Source of the DNA: an uncultured Acidimicrobiales bacterium
GTDB lineage: Bacteria > Actinomycetota > Acidimicrobiia > Acidimicrobiales > CATQHL01
Direction of reading: 5' to 3'
DNA: 64,000 bases
Assembly (NCBI GenBank): GCA_958295925.1
Contig: CATQHL010000001.1
Location: 1,623,753 to 1,687,752 of the forward strand
Below the pieces are notes generated by a model. The model was given only the letters and a program-made list of their open reading frames with translations. It did not search any database and was not told where the DNA came from. The position numbers and the translations under genes were made by a program. This document shows, piece after piece, positions 50,775 to 59,463 of the stretch. Within the stretch, counting starts at the first letter, position 1. Every line of letters starts with the position of its first letter.

Positions 50775-50951
50775 CTACCTGCCGCCCGCCCGCCCGTCGT
50801 CGCCCTCGTCGCCTGTCGTCAGCCAGCGGCGTCGGGACGCCGGCACCGACCTGCTCAGACGCCTGCCTCGAAGCAGCACCACTACGGCGTAGGCCGCCGG
50901 CCCTACGACGCCGATCGCCCAAGCTGCGGCCACATAAGCTGCGTGGGTCAC
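50775..50951 (-). CDS. ccmD: Haem exporter protein CcmD (58 aa)
   Basis: GTG at 50951 overlaps the TGA of ccmC by four bases; TAG at 50777-50775. The product begins THAAYVAAAWAIGVVGPAAY with one transmembrane helix followed by the basic LLRGRRLSRSV and an acidic tail, the standard CcmD layout. CcmD helps release haem-loaded CcmE from CcmC. Too short for most gene finders but well supported by position and content. Confidence 0.85.
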   Translation of the reverse strand: MTHAAYVAAAWAIGVVGPAAYAVVVLLRGRRLSRSVPASRRRWLTTGDEGDDGRAGGR

Positions 50952-51925
50952 CGCCGGGACGCCTCCATCTGGCGCTCCCGGCCAGTCGCCCCCGTCCCTT
51001 CACGGCCAGTCGCCCCAGTCGCCCCCGTCCCCGCCCCTTCCGCCCCCGTCCCCGCCCCTTCCGCCCCCGTCCCCGTCCCTTCCGCCTCGGTGGCCGTCCC
51101 CGCCACTTCCTGGGCCACCGTCCCGTTCAGAGTTGATGCCTCGGAGCGACGCTCCTCGATGGCCGCCAACATCTCCGAGTTCTCGGCCTCGGCGTCCAGC
51201 CAGGCGACCCGGAAACGATGTATGAGCAGCCAGGCGAACGCCAGCCCTCCCACAAGGAAGCCGAGGACAAGCGTGAACAGCGTGAGGTCTTCAATCCGCA
51301 GTTCCTCCAGGGTGGACTTCTGGTGCAGCGTCCGGTCTTCCCACCAATCCACGGAGCGGTTCACTATTGGAATGAGCACCACCCCCACTATGCCCAGCAC
51401 GGCAGAGCGGCTCTCCCTGGCGGCAGGCGCCGCTGCCAGGGAGCGAACAGCCAGGTATCCCAGGTATACAAGAGACAGCATCAGCGTCGTCACCAGCCGG
51501 ACGTCTCCCCAGTCCCACCAGGTGCCCCAGACCGGGCGACCCCAGATCATTCCAGTGAGAATCGAAATGCCGCAGAAGACCACGCCGATTTCGGCGCCTG
51601 CGTGCGCCAGGCGATCCCACCAGGCCGAGCGTTTCAGGAGGTAGACGGCGCTGCCGAGGGCGCAAATCCCGAACCCGACATAGCCCCAGACTGCCGAAGG
51701 GACGTGCACGTACATGATCCGCACTGCGTCGAACTGCCCAATCGGGGTTCCCTCCGGCCCCGTCCGGCTGTCCGGCGGGCTGAAGACGAAGGCGAACAGG
51801 CACAGCGCCACCACCCCTGCGAGGAGGGCGAGGCCGAGCAGTTTCGTTGAGCGCGACCCGGTGTGCCCGGGCGCCTCAGCAGCTTTGGAGGCGGGCCTGG
51901 CCGGCAGCCCCAGCAGCGACCTCAA
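50948..51925 (-). CDS. ccmC: Haem exporter protein CcmC
   Basis: 325 residues from a TTG at 51925, which overlaps the ccmB stop by four bases (TTGA) and has GAGG seven bases upstream; a longer frame to 51988 would run deep into ccmB. Six transmembrane helices and the haem-binding WWD motif GRPVWGTWWDWGDVRLV. The C-terminus carries a low-complexity GAEGAGTGATG-type tail encoded by 18-bp repeats (about 51000-51080), absent from most CcmC proteins. Confidence 0.92.
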   Translation of the reverse strand: MRSLLGLPARPASKAAEAPGHTGSRSTKLLGLALLAGVVALCLFAFVFSPPDSRTGPEGTPIGQFDAVRIMYVHVPSAVWGYVGFGICALGSAVYLLKRSAWWDRLAHAGAEIGVVFCGISILTGMIWGRPVWGTWWDWGDVRLVTTLMLSLVYLGYLAVRSLAAAPAARESRSAVLGIVGVVLIPIVNRSVDWWEDRTLHQKSTLEELRIEDLTLFTLVLGFLVGGLAFAWLLIHRFRVAWLDAEAENSEMLAAIEERRSEASTLNGTVAQEVAGTATEAEGTGTGAEGAGTGAEGAGTGATGATGREGTGATGRERQMEASRR

Positions 51926-52632
51926 GAGTCGGCCTCGAGGATCGGGCCGTAGGACAAGCCGCCCAGCAGCATGTACAGCAGAGAACACAGCCCGACCAGG
52001 CCGAACCAGGCCCAGCCGTTCACGGAGGAGGCGCCCAGGGCATCGCCGAACGCCCGCGTGGCTGAGATGAGCACGGGTGCAAGAACCGGAAGCAGCAACA
52101 CCGGAAGGAGTGTCTCCCCCACGCCGCTTCCTGCCGCCAGCACGCCATAGAGGGTACCGGCTCCCGCTATCCCCAGCGTGGCCACCACAGCCGTGGCCGC
52201 CGCCAGCCCGGCGTCGGTCAAGGTGGCGTCGTAGAGGACGACGATGCCCAGAACCATCAGCAACTCCAGCACAATCAAGTACACGAACAGCGCAAGGGAC
52301 TTGCCGGCGAAAATCTTGGCGGCAGCCACCCCCGAGAGCCGAATTGCGTCGGCGGCCCCGCTGGAGCGCTCCAGTGAAACCGACCGCTGAGCCGTAAGCA
52401 GGGCGGCCAGCATCACAGTCACCCAGTAAAGGCCCGAGCTGAAGTTCCGCAGGGCTGCGCGGTCGGCGTCGAGGGCGAACCCCAGCAGCACCAGCGTGGT
52501 AATGGCGAACGGAATCACCTGATAGAGGAAGACGCGTGACCGCAGTTCTATGCGCAGATCCTTTGCGGCAATGAGAAGGACGCTACGCATTCGCAACGTT
52601 ACGGGCGGGCGGAAAGGCGGCGGCTGCGCCAC
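51922..52632 (-). CDS. ccmB: Haem exporter ABC permease CcmB
   Basis: 236 residues if started at the GTG at 52632, inside ccmA; the ATG at 52590 (MRSVLLIAAKDLRIELRSR) is the likelier family start. Six hydrophobic helices and the typical LERSSGAADAIRLSG and GIAGAGTLYGVLAAG stretches. Partner of CcmA and CcmC in loading haem on CcmE. Confidence 0.9.
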   Translation of the reverse strand: MAQPPPFRPPVTLRMRSVLLIAAKDLRIELRSRVFLYQVIPFAITTLVLLGFALDADRAALRNFSSGLYWVTVMLAALLTAQRSVSLERSSGAADAIRLSGVAAAKIFAGKSLALFVYLIVLELLMVLGIVVLYDATLTDAGLAAATAVVATLGIAGAGTLYGVLAAGSGVGETLLPVLLLPVLAPVLISATRAFGDALGASSVNGWAWFGLVGLCSLLYMLLGGLSYGPILEADS

Positions 52633-53420
52633 CGTCGGCGAGCGGCCGTCGAGGGCGTGGCCTTTGGCTGCGCGGCCGTTGAGGGATCAGCCGTCGAGGG
52701 CGTGGCCGTCGGCTGCGTGGCCGGCCAGGGATCAGGCGTTGAAGGCGCAGACGGCCAGACTGCGCCTCCGGCGAGGTGGATCGTGCGGGTGGCGACGGCT
52801 TCCGCCGAGGCCCCTTCGTGAGAGGCGATCAGGACGGTTGCGCCGCTTCTTCGGGCCAGGTTGATCATCTCGTTCAGCGCTTCCCTGCCTGAGGCATCCA
52901 GGCCGGCATGCGGTTCGTCAAGCAGCCAAAGACGAGGGCGGCGCATTGCCACCGCCGCAACCGAGACCCGCTTGCGCTGACCTGCTGAAAGCTTGCGCAG
53001 CTTGACTTCGTGAAGCCGCTCCTCCACCCCAAGGCTGCGCAGGGCGACGTGCGCCTGATTGGCGGAGGCGCCCGAGAGCCTCGCCCAGAATTCCAGGTTC
53101 TCTACGACGGTAAGGTCTTCGTAGAGCATCATGTGGTGGGCGACCAGGCCGACCTCTAAGCGCACGCTCCTGCTCTCGGTGCGCAGGTCGTAGCCCAAGA
53201 CCTCGCCTTCGCCTGCCCTCAGGGCTGCGAGGCCGGCGCAAAGACGCAGCAAGGTGGACTTGCCGGCGCCGTTCGGGCCGCGCAGCAGGACTGCCTCACC
53301 CTCATCCACGTTGAGGTTCACGCCCGTGAGCGCCGGGAATGCTCCCCTGAGGCAGACGGCGCCACGCAGGCGGACGGCCAGCCCCCCGCCGCCCGTCAAT
53401 TTGGCATCACAATCCGTCAT
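52599..53420 (-). CDS. ccmA: Haem exporter ATP-binding protein CcmA
   Basis: 273 residues, ABC ATPase. Walker A LLRGPNGAGKST, signature KLSAGQRKRVSVA, Walker B RLWLLDEPHAGLD, H-loop ASHEG. The C-terminal 50 residues are a Pro/Thr/Ala tail of TPSTADPSTA type, encoded by repeats, and not part of the ABC fold. First gene of the ccmABCDEFGH operon; its ATPase drives release of holo-CcmE. Confidence 0.92.
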   Translation of the reverse strand: MTDCDAKLTGGGGLAVRLRGAVCLRGAFPALTGVNLNVDEGEAVLLRGPNGAGKSTLLRLCAGLAALRAGEGEVLGYDLRTESRSVRLEVGLVAHHMMLYEDLTVVENLEFWARLSGASANQAHVALRSLGVEERLHEVKLRKLSAGQRKRVSVAAVAMRRPRLWLLDEPHAGLDASGREALNEMINLARRSGATVLIASHEGASAEAVATRTIHLAGGAVWPSAPSTPDPWPATQPTATPSTADPSTAAQPKATPSTAARRRWRSRRLSARP

Positions 53421-53699
53421 CCTAAAGCAGGGGCGGGCGCCTGGGCTCAGGTTGACTTGCGTTTGGAAGGCGGGACTTATCGCTTTGGAAGGCGGGACTT
53501 AATCGCTTGCTGCCATCTCATTATTCGCAAAAGAGGAGGTTGGCCAGCTATTAAAAGACTGCACGAACAGGACGCAAACGACTGCGCCTGAGCGGTTGGA
53601 TGCCGAGTGCTCGCTACATTGCTTTACGATGATGTGTCTGTGAATGAATCTCGGCTTTCCTCGGTTGACGGCCAACATCAGAGATGCAGGGATAATGGT

Positions 53700-55076
53700 T
53701 TGCGAGATGAGACTTCGCGCTCGGCCGCAGCTGCCAAGGGGCGACATTGCTCAGTTCTGAAACTAGCCCTGCTGGCAGTCTTGCTGTGTGCCTCCGCCTG
53801 CACCTCATCCACCGGGGACGACGCAGAGCCGTCCGCCGAGCAGGGGGAGCCGGCCACCACAGAAAGCGGCGCCGCCGGCGAGGCGACGAAAGCGGGGTCC
53901 GCGGAATCGGCTCGCAGCGACATCGGCTGCGACAACGGCGTGGCGGTGCCCAGCCCGGCGGGCAATGCGGGCCTGCGTGAGGATTGCGAAGCGCTCCTGC
54001 AACTAGGTGGCAGGCTGGGCTTGCCCTGGAGCGCGCAGGAACCCGTGTCGGAATGGTTGGGCGTGACGGTGGAGCCTGCTCGCGGCGTCGGGTCGTCTCC
54101 CCTGCGTGTAACCCAAATCGAATTGGAAGGACGAAACCTGACAGGGGAAATCCCGAACGAGTTGGCCGGACTTGCCGCACTGAGGGGGCTTTATCTCAGC
54201 AACAATGCCCTGAGTGGCGATATCCCGCCCTGGCTGGCGGAACTCGAAGGCCTCGAGCATCTCACCCTTAGTGATAACGGCTTGAGCGGTGAGATTCCAC
54301 GGGAAGTGGGTGAGCTCACGAGTATTGAGATTCTGGACTTGAGCAGCAACGACCTGACTGGGGAAATTCCTTCCGAGTTGGGCAACCTGGGGGCTCTTTA
54401 CGAATTGGACTTTTCCGGAAACAGTTTGACGGGCTCGATTCCGCCCGAGTTGGGGAGCCTTTCTGGCCTGCTGCGCCTGTATCTGGGCAGCAACGACCTG
54501 ACTGGGGAAATTCCTTCCGAGTTGGGCAACCTGGGGGCTCTTTACGAATTGGACTTTTCCGGAAACAGTTTGACGGGCTCGATTCCGCCCGAGTTGGGGA
54601 GCCTTTCTGGCCTGCTGCGCCTGTATCTGGGCAGCAACGACCTGACTGGGGAAATTCCTTCCGAGTTGGGCAACCTGGAGGCTCTTTACGAATTGGACTT
54701 TTCCGAAAACAGGTTGTCCGGGGCATTTCCCTCTGGCCTGTCAAATCTTAAGAGCCTGGAAAGGCTGGACGTGTCCGGAAACGACCTGACCGGGGAAATC
54801 CCCTGGGAGTTTGCCATCTTGCCCAGGTTGAAAAGGCTGGTGCTTCATGGCAATCGGCTGAGTGGCGAGATCCCGCTGGAGCTGGGCTTTCTCGGCCTGG
54901 AGATACTTAGCCTGGCCGACAACAGCCTGAGCGGGGAAGTCCCCGACACCTTGGAGTTCCTCGACGATCTAAGTGTCTTGTTCCTCCAGGGCAACCCCGA
55001 TCTAACCGGGTGCGTCCCGGCGTTGCTTAACAGGGAAAGCACCGAAGTGCAGGCAGGCAGGCTCCGCTTTTGCTAG
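53700..55076 (+). CDS. LRR lipoprotein
   Basis: About 458 residues from a TTG at 53700 preceded by AGGGA; the frame is open to 53607, but that would put some 60 residues before the signal peptide. Lipobox LCASAC, an acidic Ser/Glu linker, the cysteine segment CDNGVAVPSPAGNAGLREDC with ALL, a W-L-G-V element (EWLGVTVEP) and plant-type LRRs ending LTGCVPALLNRE. It shares the cysteine cap and LRR form with both islands but lacks the SGNVEFGL modules and is lipid-anchored instead of freely secreted. Two LRRs are duplicated exactly at DNA level. Confidence 0.75.
   Translation: MRDETSRSAAAAKGRHCSVLKLALLAVLLCASACTSSTGDDAEPSAEQGEPATTESGAAGEATKAGSAESARSDIGCDNGVAVPSPAGNAGLREDCEALLQLGGRLGLPWSAQEPVSEWLGVTVEPARGVGSSPLRVTQIELEGRNLTGEIPNELAGLAALRGLYLSNNALSGDIPPWLAELEGLEHLTLSDNGLSGEIPREVGELTSIEILDLSSNDLTGEIPSELGNLGALYELDFSGNSLTGSIPPELGSLSGLLRLYLGSNDLTGEIPSELGNLGALYELDFSGNSLTGSIPPELGSLSGLLRLYLGSNDLTGEIPSELGNLEALYELDFSENRLSGAFPSGLSNLKSLERLDVSGNDLTGEIPWEFAILPRLKRLVLHGNRLSGEIPLELGFLGLEILSLADNSLSGEVPDTLEFLDDLSVLFLQGNPDLTGCVPALLNRESTEVQAGRLRFC
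54343..54630 (+). repeat. Exact 144-bp tandem duplication of two LRRs
   Basis: 54343-54486 and 54487-54630 appear identical base for base and each encodes two LRRs (48 residues); a third, diverged copy begins at 54631. Exact identity means very recent duplication or ongoing conversion. Confidence 0.9.
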
Positions 55077-55160
55077 CGCCGCTGCTAGCAGCCAAGCAGC
55101 GGTCTGAGTGGGAATTCGTGGCGAGCGTGCCGCAAGCGGGCATCTTATATCATCGGTTGT

Positions 55161-56591
55161 GTGATGCTTCCTGGGGTTCTGTCGACTCTCGGGCGTGCTC
55201 TGGTTTTCCTGGGATCGGTGCTGCTGCTGTTCGTGGCGTTTCAGCTTTGGGGCACCGGCCTGCTTCAGGCGCGTGCCCAGGACAGCCTCGAGAGCGAGTT
55301 TGCCCGGCGCCTTGAGGCGCTAGGCGCCACTGACGAGCCGGGCGGAAACGCAGGCGCTGCGAACAGAAACCCTGGCGCCAGTCAAGAGGCTGGTCAGGCC
55401 GGCGAAGGGCGCCTAGCCCTCTCCGCAACGGACGACGCCGGAGTTGCGGGCGGTCAGGCCTTCTCTGCAACGGAGGCCGCGGGGCAGGCAGAGGAGCCGG
55501 CAACGAAGGCGGAAGAGCCGTCCCACGCCGAGCGGAACCTGGTCACGTCCATCTCCCAGCCCGCCTTTTCCCGCTCGGCGGCGAGGAGTCTCTCAGCCGA
55601 GGTGTCCGAGCGGCTGGGCGTCGTTTATCCCGAGGACGGCCAGGCGCTGGCCCGCATCACCATTCCGTCGATAGGGGTGGAGGAGGTGGTGGTGGCTGGC
55701 GTGGAGGTCGACGACCTCCGTCGTGGCCCTGGGCACTACGGCTCAACCCCGTTGCCCGGACAGCCCGGCAACGCCGGAATCGCCGGGCATCGCACCACCT
55801 ACGGAGCACCGTTCGGAAGAATTGACGAGCTCGTCCCAGGAGACAGGATCTACACCCAGACCATCCAGGGCACGTTCATCTACGAGGTAACCCCCCCGCC
55901 CGGCGTGAAAATGCCGGCTGGCGTCGGGCATCAGATCGTGCTCCCCGACGAGGTTTGGGTTCTAGACGACTTCGGCGACAACCGCCTCACCCTCACGTCG
56001 TGCCACCCCAGGTACAGCGCGGCCAGGCGCATCGTCGTTCGGGCCGTCCTGCTGGGCGATCCGGTGGTGCGCCTGCCCCGCCCAGGCGACGAAGCCGAGC
56101 CTGAGCCTCCGCCACGCCTGGCGGAGGAGACATCGGCGGCGGAAGGCGAATCAACCCCGCCTAGCGACGAGCCCGACTCCGTCGGCGGTTCATCTGGCGA
56201 ACGGAAGCAGTCAGCCGATGACTTGTCGGCCGAAACCGTCGATCTTGCCGAAACCGATATTTTCTACGTGCCGGTCGACGATCTCTCCGTCGGCAGCAGA
56301 TCGGGAGCCGAATCGGGTGCCGTCCCCGCCGGGCCCTCGTCGTCCCCGTCGTCCCAGCGCGCTTCGCCGTCCCAGCCCGACTCCGGCTTCGGAACTGGGC
56401 TCGATGGCGACCGGAACGCCGTCGGCCCGGCGATCGTCTGGGGGCTTGCGGCCGTCGCAGTCTGGCTGACGGGGGCCTTGTGGGGCAGGCAATGGCGACG
56501 CCTGCCCGCCCTGGGCGTCACTCTCGTGCTGTTTCTGGCGACGCTCTTTGTTGCCTTCACTCACATCGATCGAGCGCTGCCGGCGTTTTAG
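55161..56591 (+). CDS. Sortase, class E-like
   Basis: 476 residues. N-terminal membrane helix (about 5-30), a long Ala/Glu-rich linker, then the sortase barrel: ITIPSIGVEEVVVAGV, the catalytic histidine in GIAGHRTTYGAPFGRIDEL, the catalytic cysteine in LTLTSCHPRYSAARRIVV with the arginine following. A second polar linker leads to two C-terminal helices. Starts GTG-ATG at 55161/55164. It lies between the LRR lipoprotein and island II, but none of the LRR proteins has an obvious LPxTG-like tail, so its substrates are probably encoded elsewhere. Confidence 0.85.
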   Translation: MMLPGVLSTLGRALVFLGSVLLLFVAFQLWGTGLLQARAQDSLESEFARRLEALGATDEPGGNAGAANRNPGASQEAGQAGEGRLALSATDDAGVAGGQAFSATEAAGQAEEPATKAEEPSHAERNLVTSISQPAFSRSAARSLSAEVSERLGVVYPEDGQALARITIPSIGVEEVVVAGVEVDDLRRGPGHYGSTPLPGQPGNAGIAGHRTTYGAPFGRIDELVPGDRIYTQTIQGTFIYEVTPPPGVKMPAGVGHQIVLPDEVWVLDDFGDNRLTLTSCHPRYSAARRIVVRAVLLGDPVVRLPRPGDEAEPEPPPRLAEETSAAEGESTPPSDEPDSVGGSSGERKQSADDLSAETVDLAETDIFYVPVDDLSVGSRSGAESGAVPAGPSSSPSSQRASPSQPDSGFGTGLDGDRNAVGPAIVWGLAAVAVWLTGALWGRQWRRLPALGVTLVLFLATLFVAFTHIDRALPAF

Positions 56592-56683
56592 CCCTCCGAC
56601 TTAGCCCTCCGGCGCTCAGCGGGTTTTCCCTGGTAGTAAGCCATATTCCGGCTAGCGGAGATCGCCTGGGCATTACGGAATCC

Positions 56684-56699
56684 GGGGGGGGGGGGGGGG
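56684..56699 (+). promoter_or_regulatory. Poly-G tract (G16) upstream of type II copy A
   Basis: Sixteen G residues between the conserved flanks ATCGCCTGGGCATTACGGAA (upstream) and TAACCTTCTTGAAGTCGGG (downstream). The tract ends 32 bases before a likely -35 box, so length changes could alter upstream contacts of the promoter. Confidence 0.75.
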
Positions 56700-56731
56700 T
56701 AACCTTCTTGAAGTCGGGTGCGCGAGTTGCT

Positions 56732-56760
56732 TTGAAATTGTTGCTAAATGTGAGTACACT
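56732..56760 (+). promoter_or_regulatory. Sigma-70-type promoter of type II copy A
   Basis: -35 TTGAAA (56732-56737), 17-base spacer, -10 TACACT (56755-56760), about 87 bases before the ATG at 56847. Confidence 0.5.
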
Positions 56761-56846
56761 ACGCGCGCGTCGTCGGTGGCACGCGTGACTCCCCTGCGGG
56801 GCGAGAGCAACCCATGGGCGGGAGATAGAAGGAGAAGTGAGCCACA

Positions 56847-58355
56847 ATGAGCAAAAGCTTAAACGTGCAAAAGCCAGTTAACAAGTTCAAGATTAGAATG
56901 AGCGTATTGTCGGTGCTCGCACTGGTGGTAAGCGTTTTCGGGGGGGCATCCCTCGTCTCCGCGCAGACTTCCGATGGGCAGGCCCGGATTTGGGCGCGGA
57001 AGCTGGATTCGGGGAATATTGAGTTCGGTTTGCGCGTCGACTCCAGGGGTGGCGTGGATGAGACCTTCTCCAATCGGTTCCTCGTCTATGGGGTCGCCGA
57101 GGCCGGTGTGTGGTATGCGTCTGAGCGCAAGTTGGTGAATCTTGGAACCAGCGAGGCGGGCCCTCGGGTGGTCTTCCGGATTCTGGCGAGAAGGCTGGAT
57201 TCGGGGAACGTTGAGTTCGGCCTGCAGGTCGACAACGACAAGACGTGGCTGCCCGATGCTCGGTACTTCCCGTACAGCAGCACCGCGGTTGGGTACAGGT
57301 TGTATTCCTCGATGCTTGTCGTGAGCTCACAGAGCTCAGCGTCTTCCGCAATTGTGCAGGCAGGCCCCTCTGGGGGAGGGTGCTTGAACGGAACAGCGGT
57401 CCCCAACCCGCTTTCCAACGAGGATCTGGTCTCAGACTGCGAGGCCCTGCTTGAGGGGTTAATGGCGATGCGCGGCGACGCCAAAATAAGTGATGCCGAT
57501 GAGCCTTGGAAACCTGTCGGTAACACGCCGCCCCTGTGGTCGGTGGAGAGGGATCTCAACGTCACGTCCAATAGCAAGCTAACTGGCTGGTCCTACGTTG
57601 ATGGTGACAACAAGGAGGGGGCGAGAGTAGACCCCAGAACGAATCGTGTCAGCTGGGTCAAGATGTTCGGCCAACTTAGAGGGAACAAAGAGGGCGGCTT
57701 GGTTCCTGCTTCGTTTGGCAACCTTGACGAGTTGACTCATTTGGAGTTGCGCCTCTATTACAGCAGCGCGGGCCCCATACCCGACTCATGGGCAAACCTG
57801 ACGAAACTTGAGAAACTGATACTGGAGGGTATAAGCCTTAGTGGTTCCATCCCGTCTTGGATAGGCAACCTCACAAGCTTGACGGAGTTGGTACTGTCTA
57901 GAGGATTTCAGGGTAGTGGGTTGACTGGTGCGATTCCGAGTTCAATTGCCAACCTAAGCAACCTGGAAGTGATGCACTTGAGCAGAAACTTGCTTACAGG
58001 CGAGATTCCCGCTTTCTTGGGAGGGCTTTCCAACTTGAGGCAGTTGTATCTGGATGACAATAAATTGAGTGGCTCGATTCCTTCGGAACTGGGCAACTTG
58101 AGTAAGCTTTGGCATCTAAATCTGAGTGACAACGACTTGAGTGGCTCGATTCCTTCGGAACTGGGCTTCTTGAATTTGAGTTACCTGGATTTGAGAGGTA
58201 ACGAGGACCTCACAGGTTGCATACCAGCTAGCTTGAAGACATACATGACTCTAAGCGGAGGCAGGCTGGTGGAGGAAGAAGCATACGTGTTCAAAGGAAG
58301 TATGGAGTACTTTATCCGGCTTGAACTAGATAGCTCCGAGTGGTGCTCATCCTGA
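56847..58355 (+). CDS. Secreted plant-type LRR protein, type II copy A
   Basis: 502 residues. Signal peptide ending ASLVSAQ, two modules opening RKLDSGNIEFGLRVDSRGG and RRLDSGNVEFGLQVDNDKT, the cysteine segment CLNGTAVPNPLSNEDL with DCEALLEGL, a plant-type LRR array and LTGCIPASLKTY with a terminal WCSS. The plan is that of type I, though sequence differs throughout. The G run inside the signal-peptide codons is short here (G7, 56940-56946) and in frame. AGGAGA lies 11 bases before the ATG. Upstream are a G16 tract and a promoter. Function unknown; probable surface binding protein. Confidence 0.8.
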   Translation: MSKSLNVQKPVNKFKIRMSVLSVLALVVSVFGGASLVSAQTSDGQARIWARKLDSGNIEFGLRVDSRGGVDETFSNRFLVYGVAEAGVWYASERKLVNLGTSEAGPRVVFRILARRLDSGNVEFGLQVDNDKTWLPDARYFPYSSTAVGYRLYSSMLVVSSQSSASSAIVQAGPSGGGCLNGTAVPNPLSNEDLVSDCEALLEGLMAMRGDAKISDADEPWKPVGNTPPLWSVERDLNVTSNSKLTGWSYVDGDNKEGARVDPRTNRVSWVKMFGQLRGNKEGGLVPASFGNLDELTHLELRLYYSSAGPIPDSWANLTKLEKLILEGISLSGSIPSWIGNLTSLTELVLSRGFQGSGLTGAIPSSIANLSNLEVMHLSRNLLTGEIPAFLGGLSNLRQLYLDDNKLSGSIPSELGNLSKLWHLNLSDNDLSGSIPSELGFLNLSYLDLRGNEDLTGCIPASLKTYMTLSGGRLVEEEAYVFKGSMEYFIRLELDSSEWCSS

Positions 58356-58400
58356 CCTAGTAGCCCGGTTTGCTTGACGGGCCGGGCGCCCGGACAATCC

Positions 58401-58443
58401 AGCGCTGCGGGCATCGCCTGTCTTGGGCGGTGCCCGCAGCGCT
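58401..58443. terminator. Hairpin after type II copy A
   Basis: Strong inverted repeat, AGCGCTGCGGGCA ... TGCCCGCAGCGCT (13 bp plus inner pairs), about 45 bases after the stop. Nearly the same hairpin follows copies B and C. No T-run. Confidence 0.65.
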
Positions 58444-58515
58444 CGCCTTTCAACCCCGCACTCGTTCACATCCCTGCTTCCGCATCATTTCGCTCGCAAC
58501 ATTGCTCCCCGCTTC

Positions 58516-59115
58516 ATGTCAGCGCTTCTGACCCGGGCTGGAGGCGTCGGGGTAGCCCTGGCCCTGGCCCTCGCGGGCGCGTCCTGCTCTTCGGGAGAGA
58601 CAGGCGAGGCGGATCGGGGCCCCGAAGCACCGCAGATACTGTCGCCCGAGCGGGTGGAGGGTGGAGACGGCGAGGAGCCTCCCGGCGTTCAACTTGTTGA
58701 AGACAGCGAGAGGCTCGAGGGGAGGGTGCTGAACGATCCCTCCGGCCTCTCGGTGGGGGAGTGCTTTAACGAGTACATCGTCTACTTCAATGAGCCGACG
58801 CCGCAGGAGCTGACCACTGTGGTTGACTGCGCGGCTCCCCACTTTGCGGAGGTCTACCATTCAGCCACCCATCCTGCCGAGGAGGGGTTCCCGGGCGTCG
58901 ATGCGCTTAGAGCCTGGTCGGAGCAGCAGTGCTATGGGCAGTTCGAGGGTTTTGTAGGCGCGGAGTACGAGGTGTCAAAGCTCGAGATCGGTTTCCGAGC
59001 CCCCGCCGCAGATGACTGGAACGACCCCCGGGTCGCCCGGCGGGACGTTATGTGCTACGTGTACGCTCAGAGGGGCGAGAAAGTGTTGGGGACGGTGAGG
59101 GGAAGCGGCTTCTGA
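58516..59115 (+). CDS. Septum-formation-family lipoprotein
   Basis: About 199 residues from the ATG at 58516. Lipobox LAGASC, acidic linker, then a domain resembling the actinobacterial Septum_form family: GLSVGECFNEYIVYF, VVDCAAPHFAEVYHSATHP, QQCYGQFEGFVGAEY and VMCYVYAQRGEKVLGTVRG, with four cysteines likely paired. It is the only non-LRR gene within island II. The role of this family in division is not well established. Confidence 0.75.
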   Translation: MSALLTRAGGVGVALALALAGASCSSGETGEADRGPEAPQILSPERVEGGDGEEPPGVQLVEDSERLEGRVLNDPSGLSVGECFNEYIVYFNEPTPQELTTVVDCAAPHFAEVYHSATHPAEEGFPGVDALRAWSEQQCYGQFEGFVGAEYEVSKLEIGFRAPAADDWNDPRVARRDVMCYVYAQRGEKVLGTVRGSGF

Positions 59116-59360
59116 AACACATTCCCAAGTAAGGACTGGCCCAGGGCAGAAGCCGCCTCCAGTCCGCTTCGTCGTTCCAGCCCGCTTTGTGGGGCAGGTG
59201 CGTCTTTGCTGTTTGAGCCGCGGTCTCGACTTTTCTGCTTTTCCTGCCGAGAGCAAGTGGCTTCCCAGTAGCTGGCTGAGTGGCATTCAAGTTATCAGGA
59301 TTTCCCTGGTGGTTAGCCATATTCCCGCTATCGGGGATCGCCTGGGCATTGCAAATCCGA

Positions 59361-59373
59361 GGGGGGGGGGGGG
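59361..59373 (+). promoter_or_regulatory. Poly-G tract (G13) upstream of type II copy B
   Basis: Thirteen G residues, same position and flanks as the G16 tract of copy A, about 60 bases before the likely -35 box. Confidence 0.75.
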
Positions 59374-59434
59374 TAACCTTCTTGAAGTCGGGCGCGCGGA
59401 GTGTTTTGCACTTTGTTGTTGATCTAGGTGTATA

Positions 59435-59463
59435 TTGCGTTGTTGTTAATCTAGGTGTACATT
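59435..59463 (+). promoter_or_regulatory. Probable promoter of type II copy B
   Basis: -35 TTGCGT (59435-59440), 17-base spacer, -10 TACATT (59458-59463), within the second 27-bp repeat. A second possible -10, TATATT, lies at 59431-59436. Confidence 0.45.
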
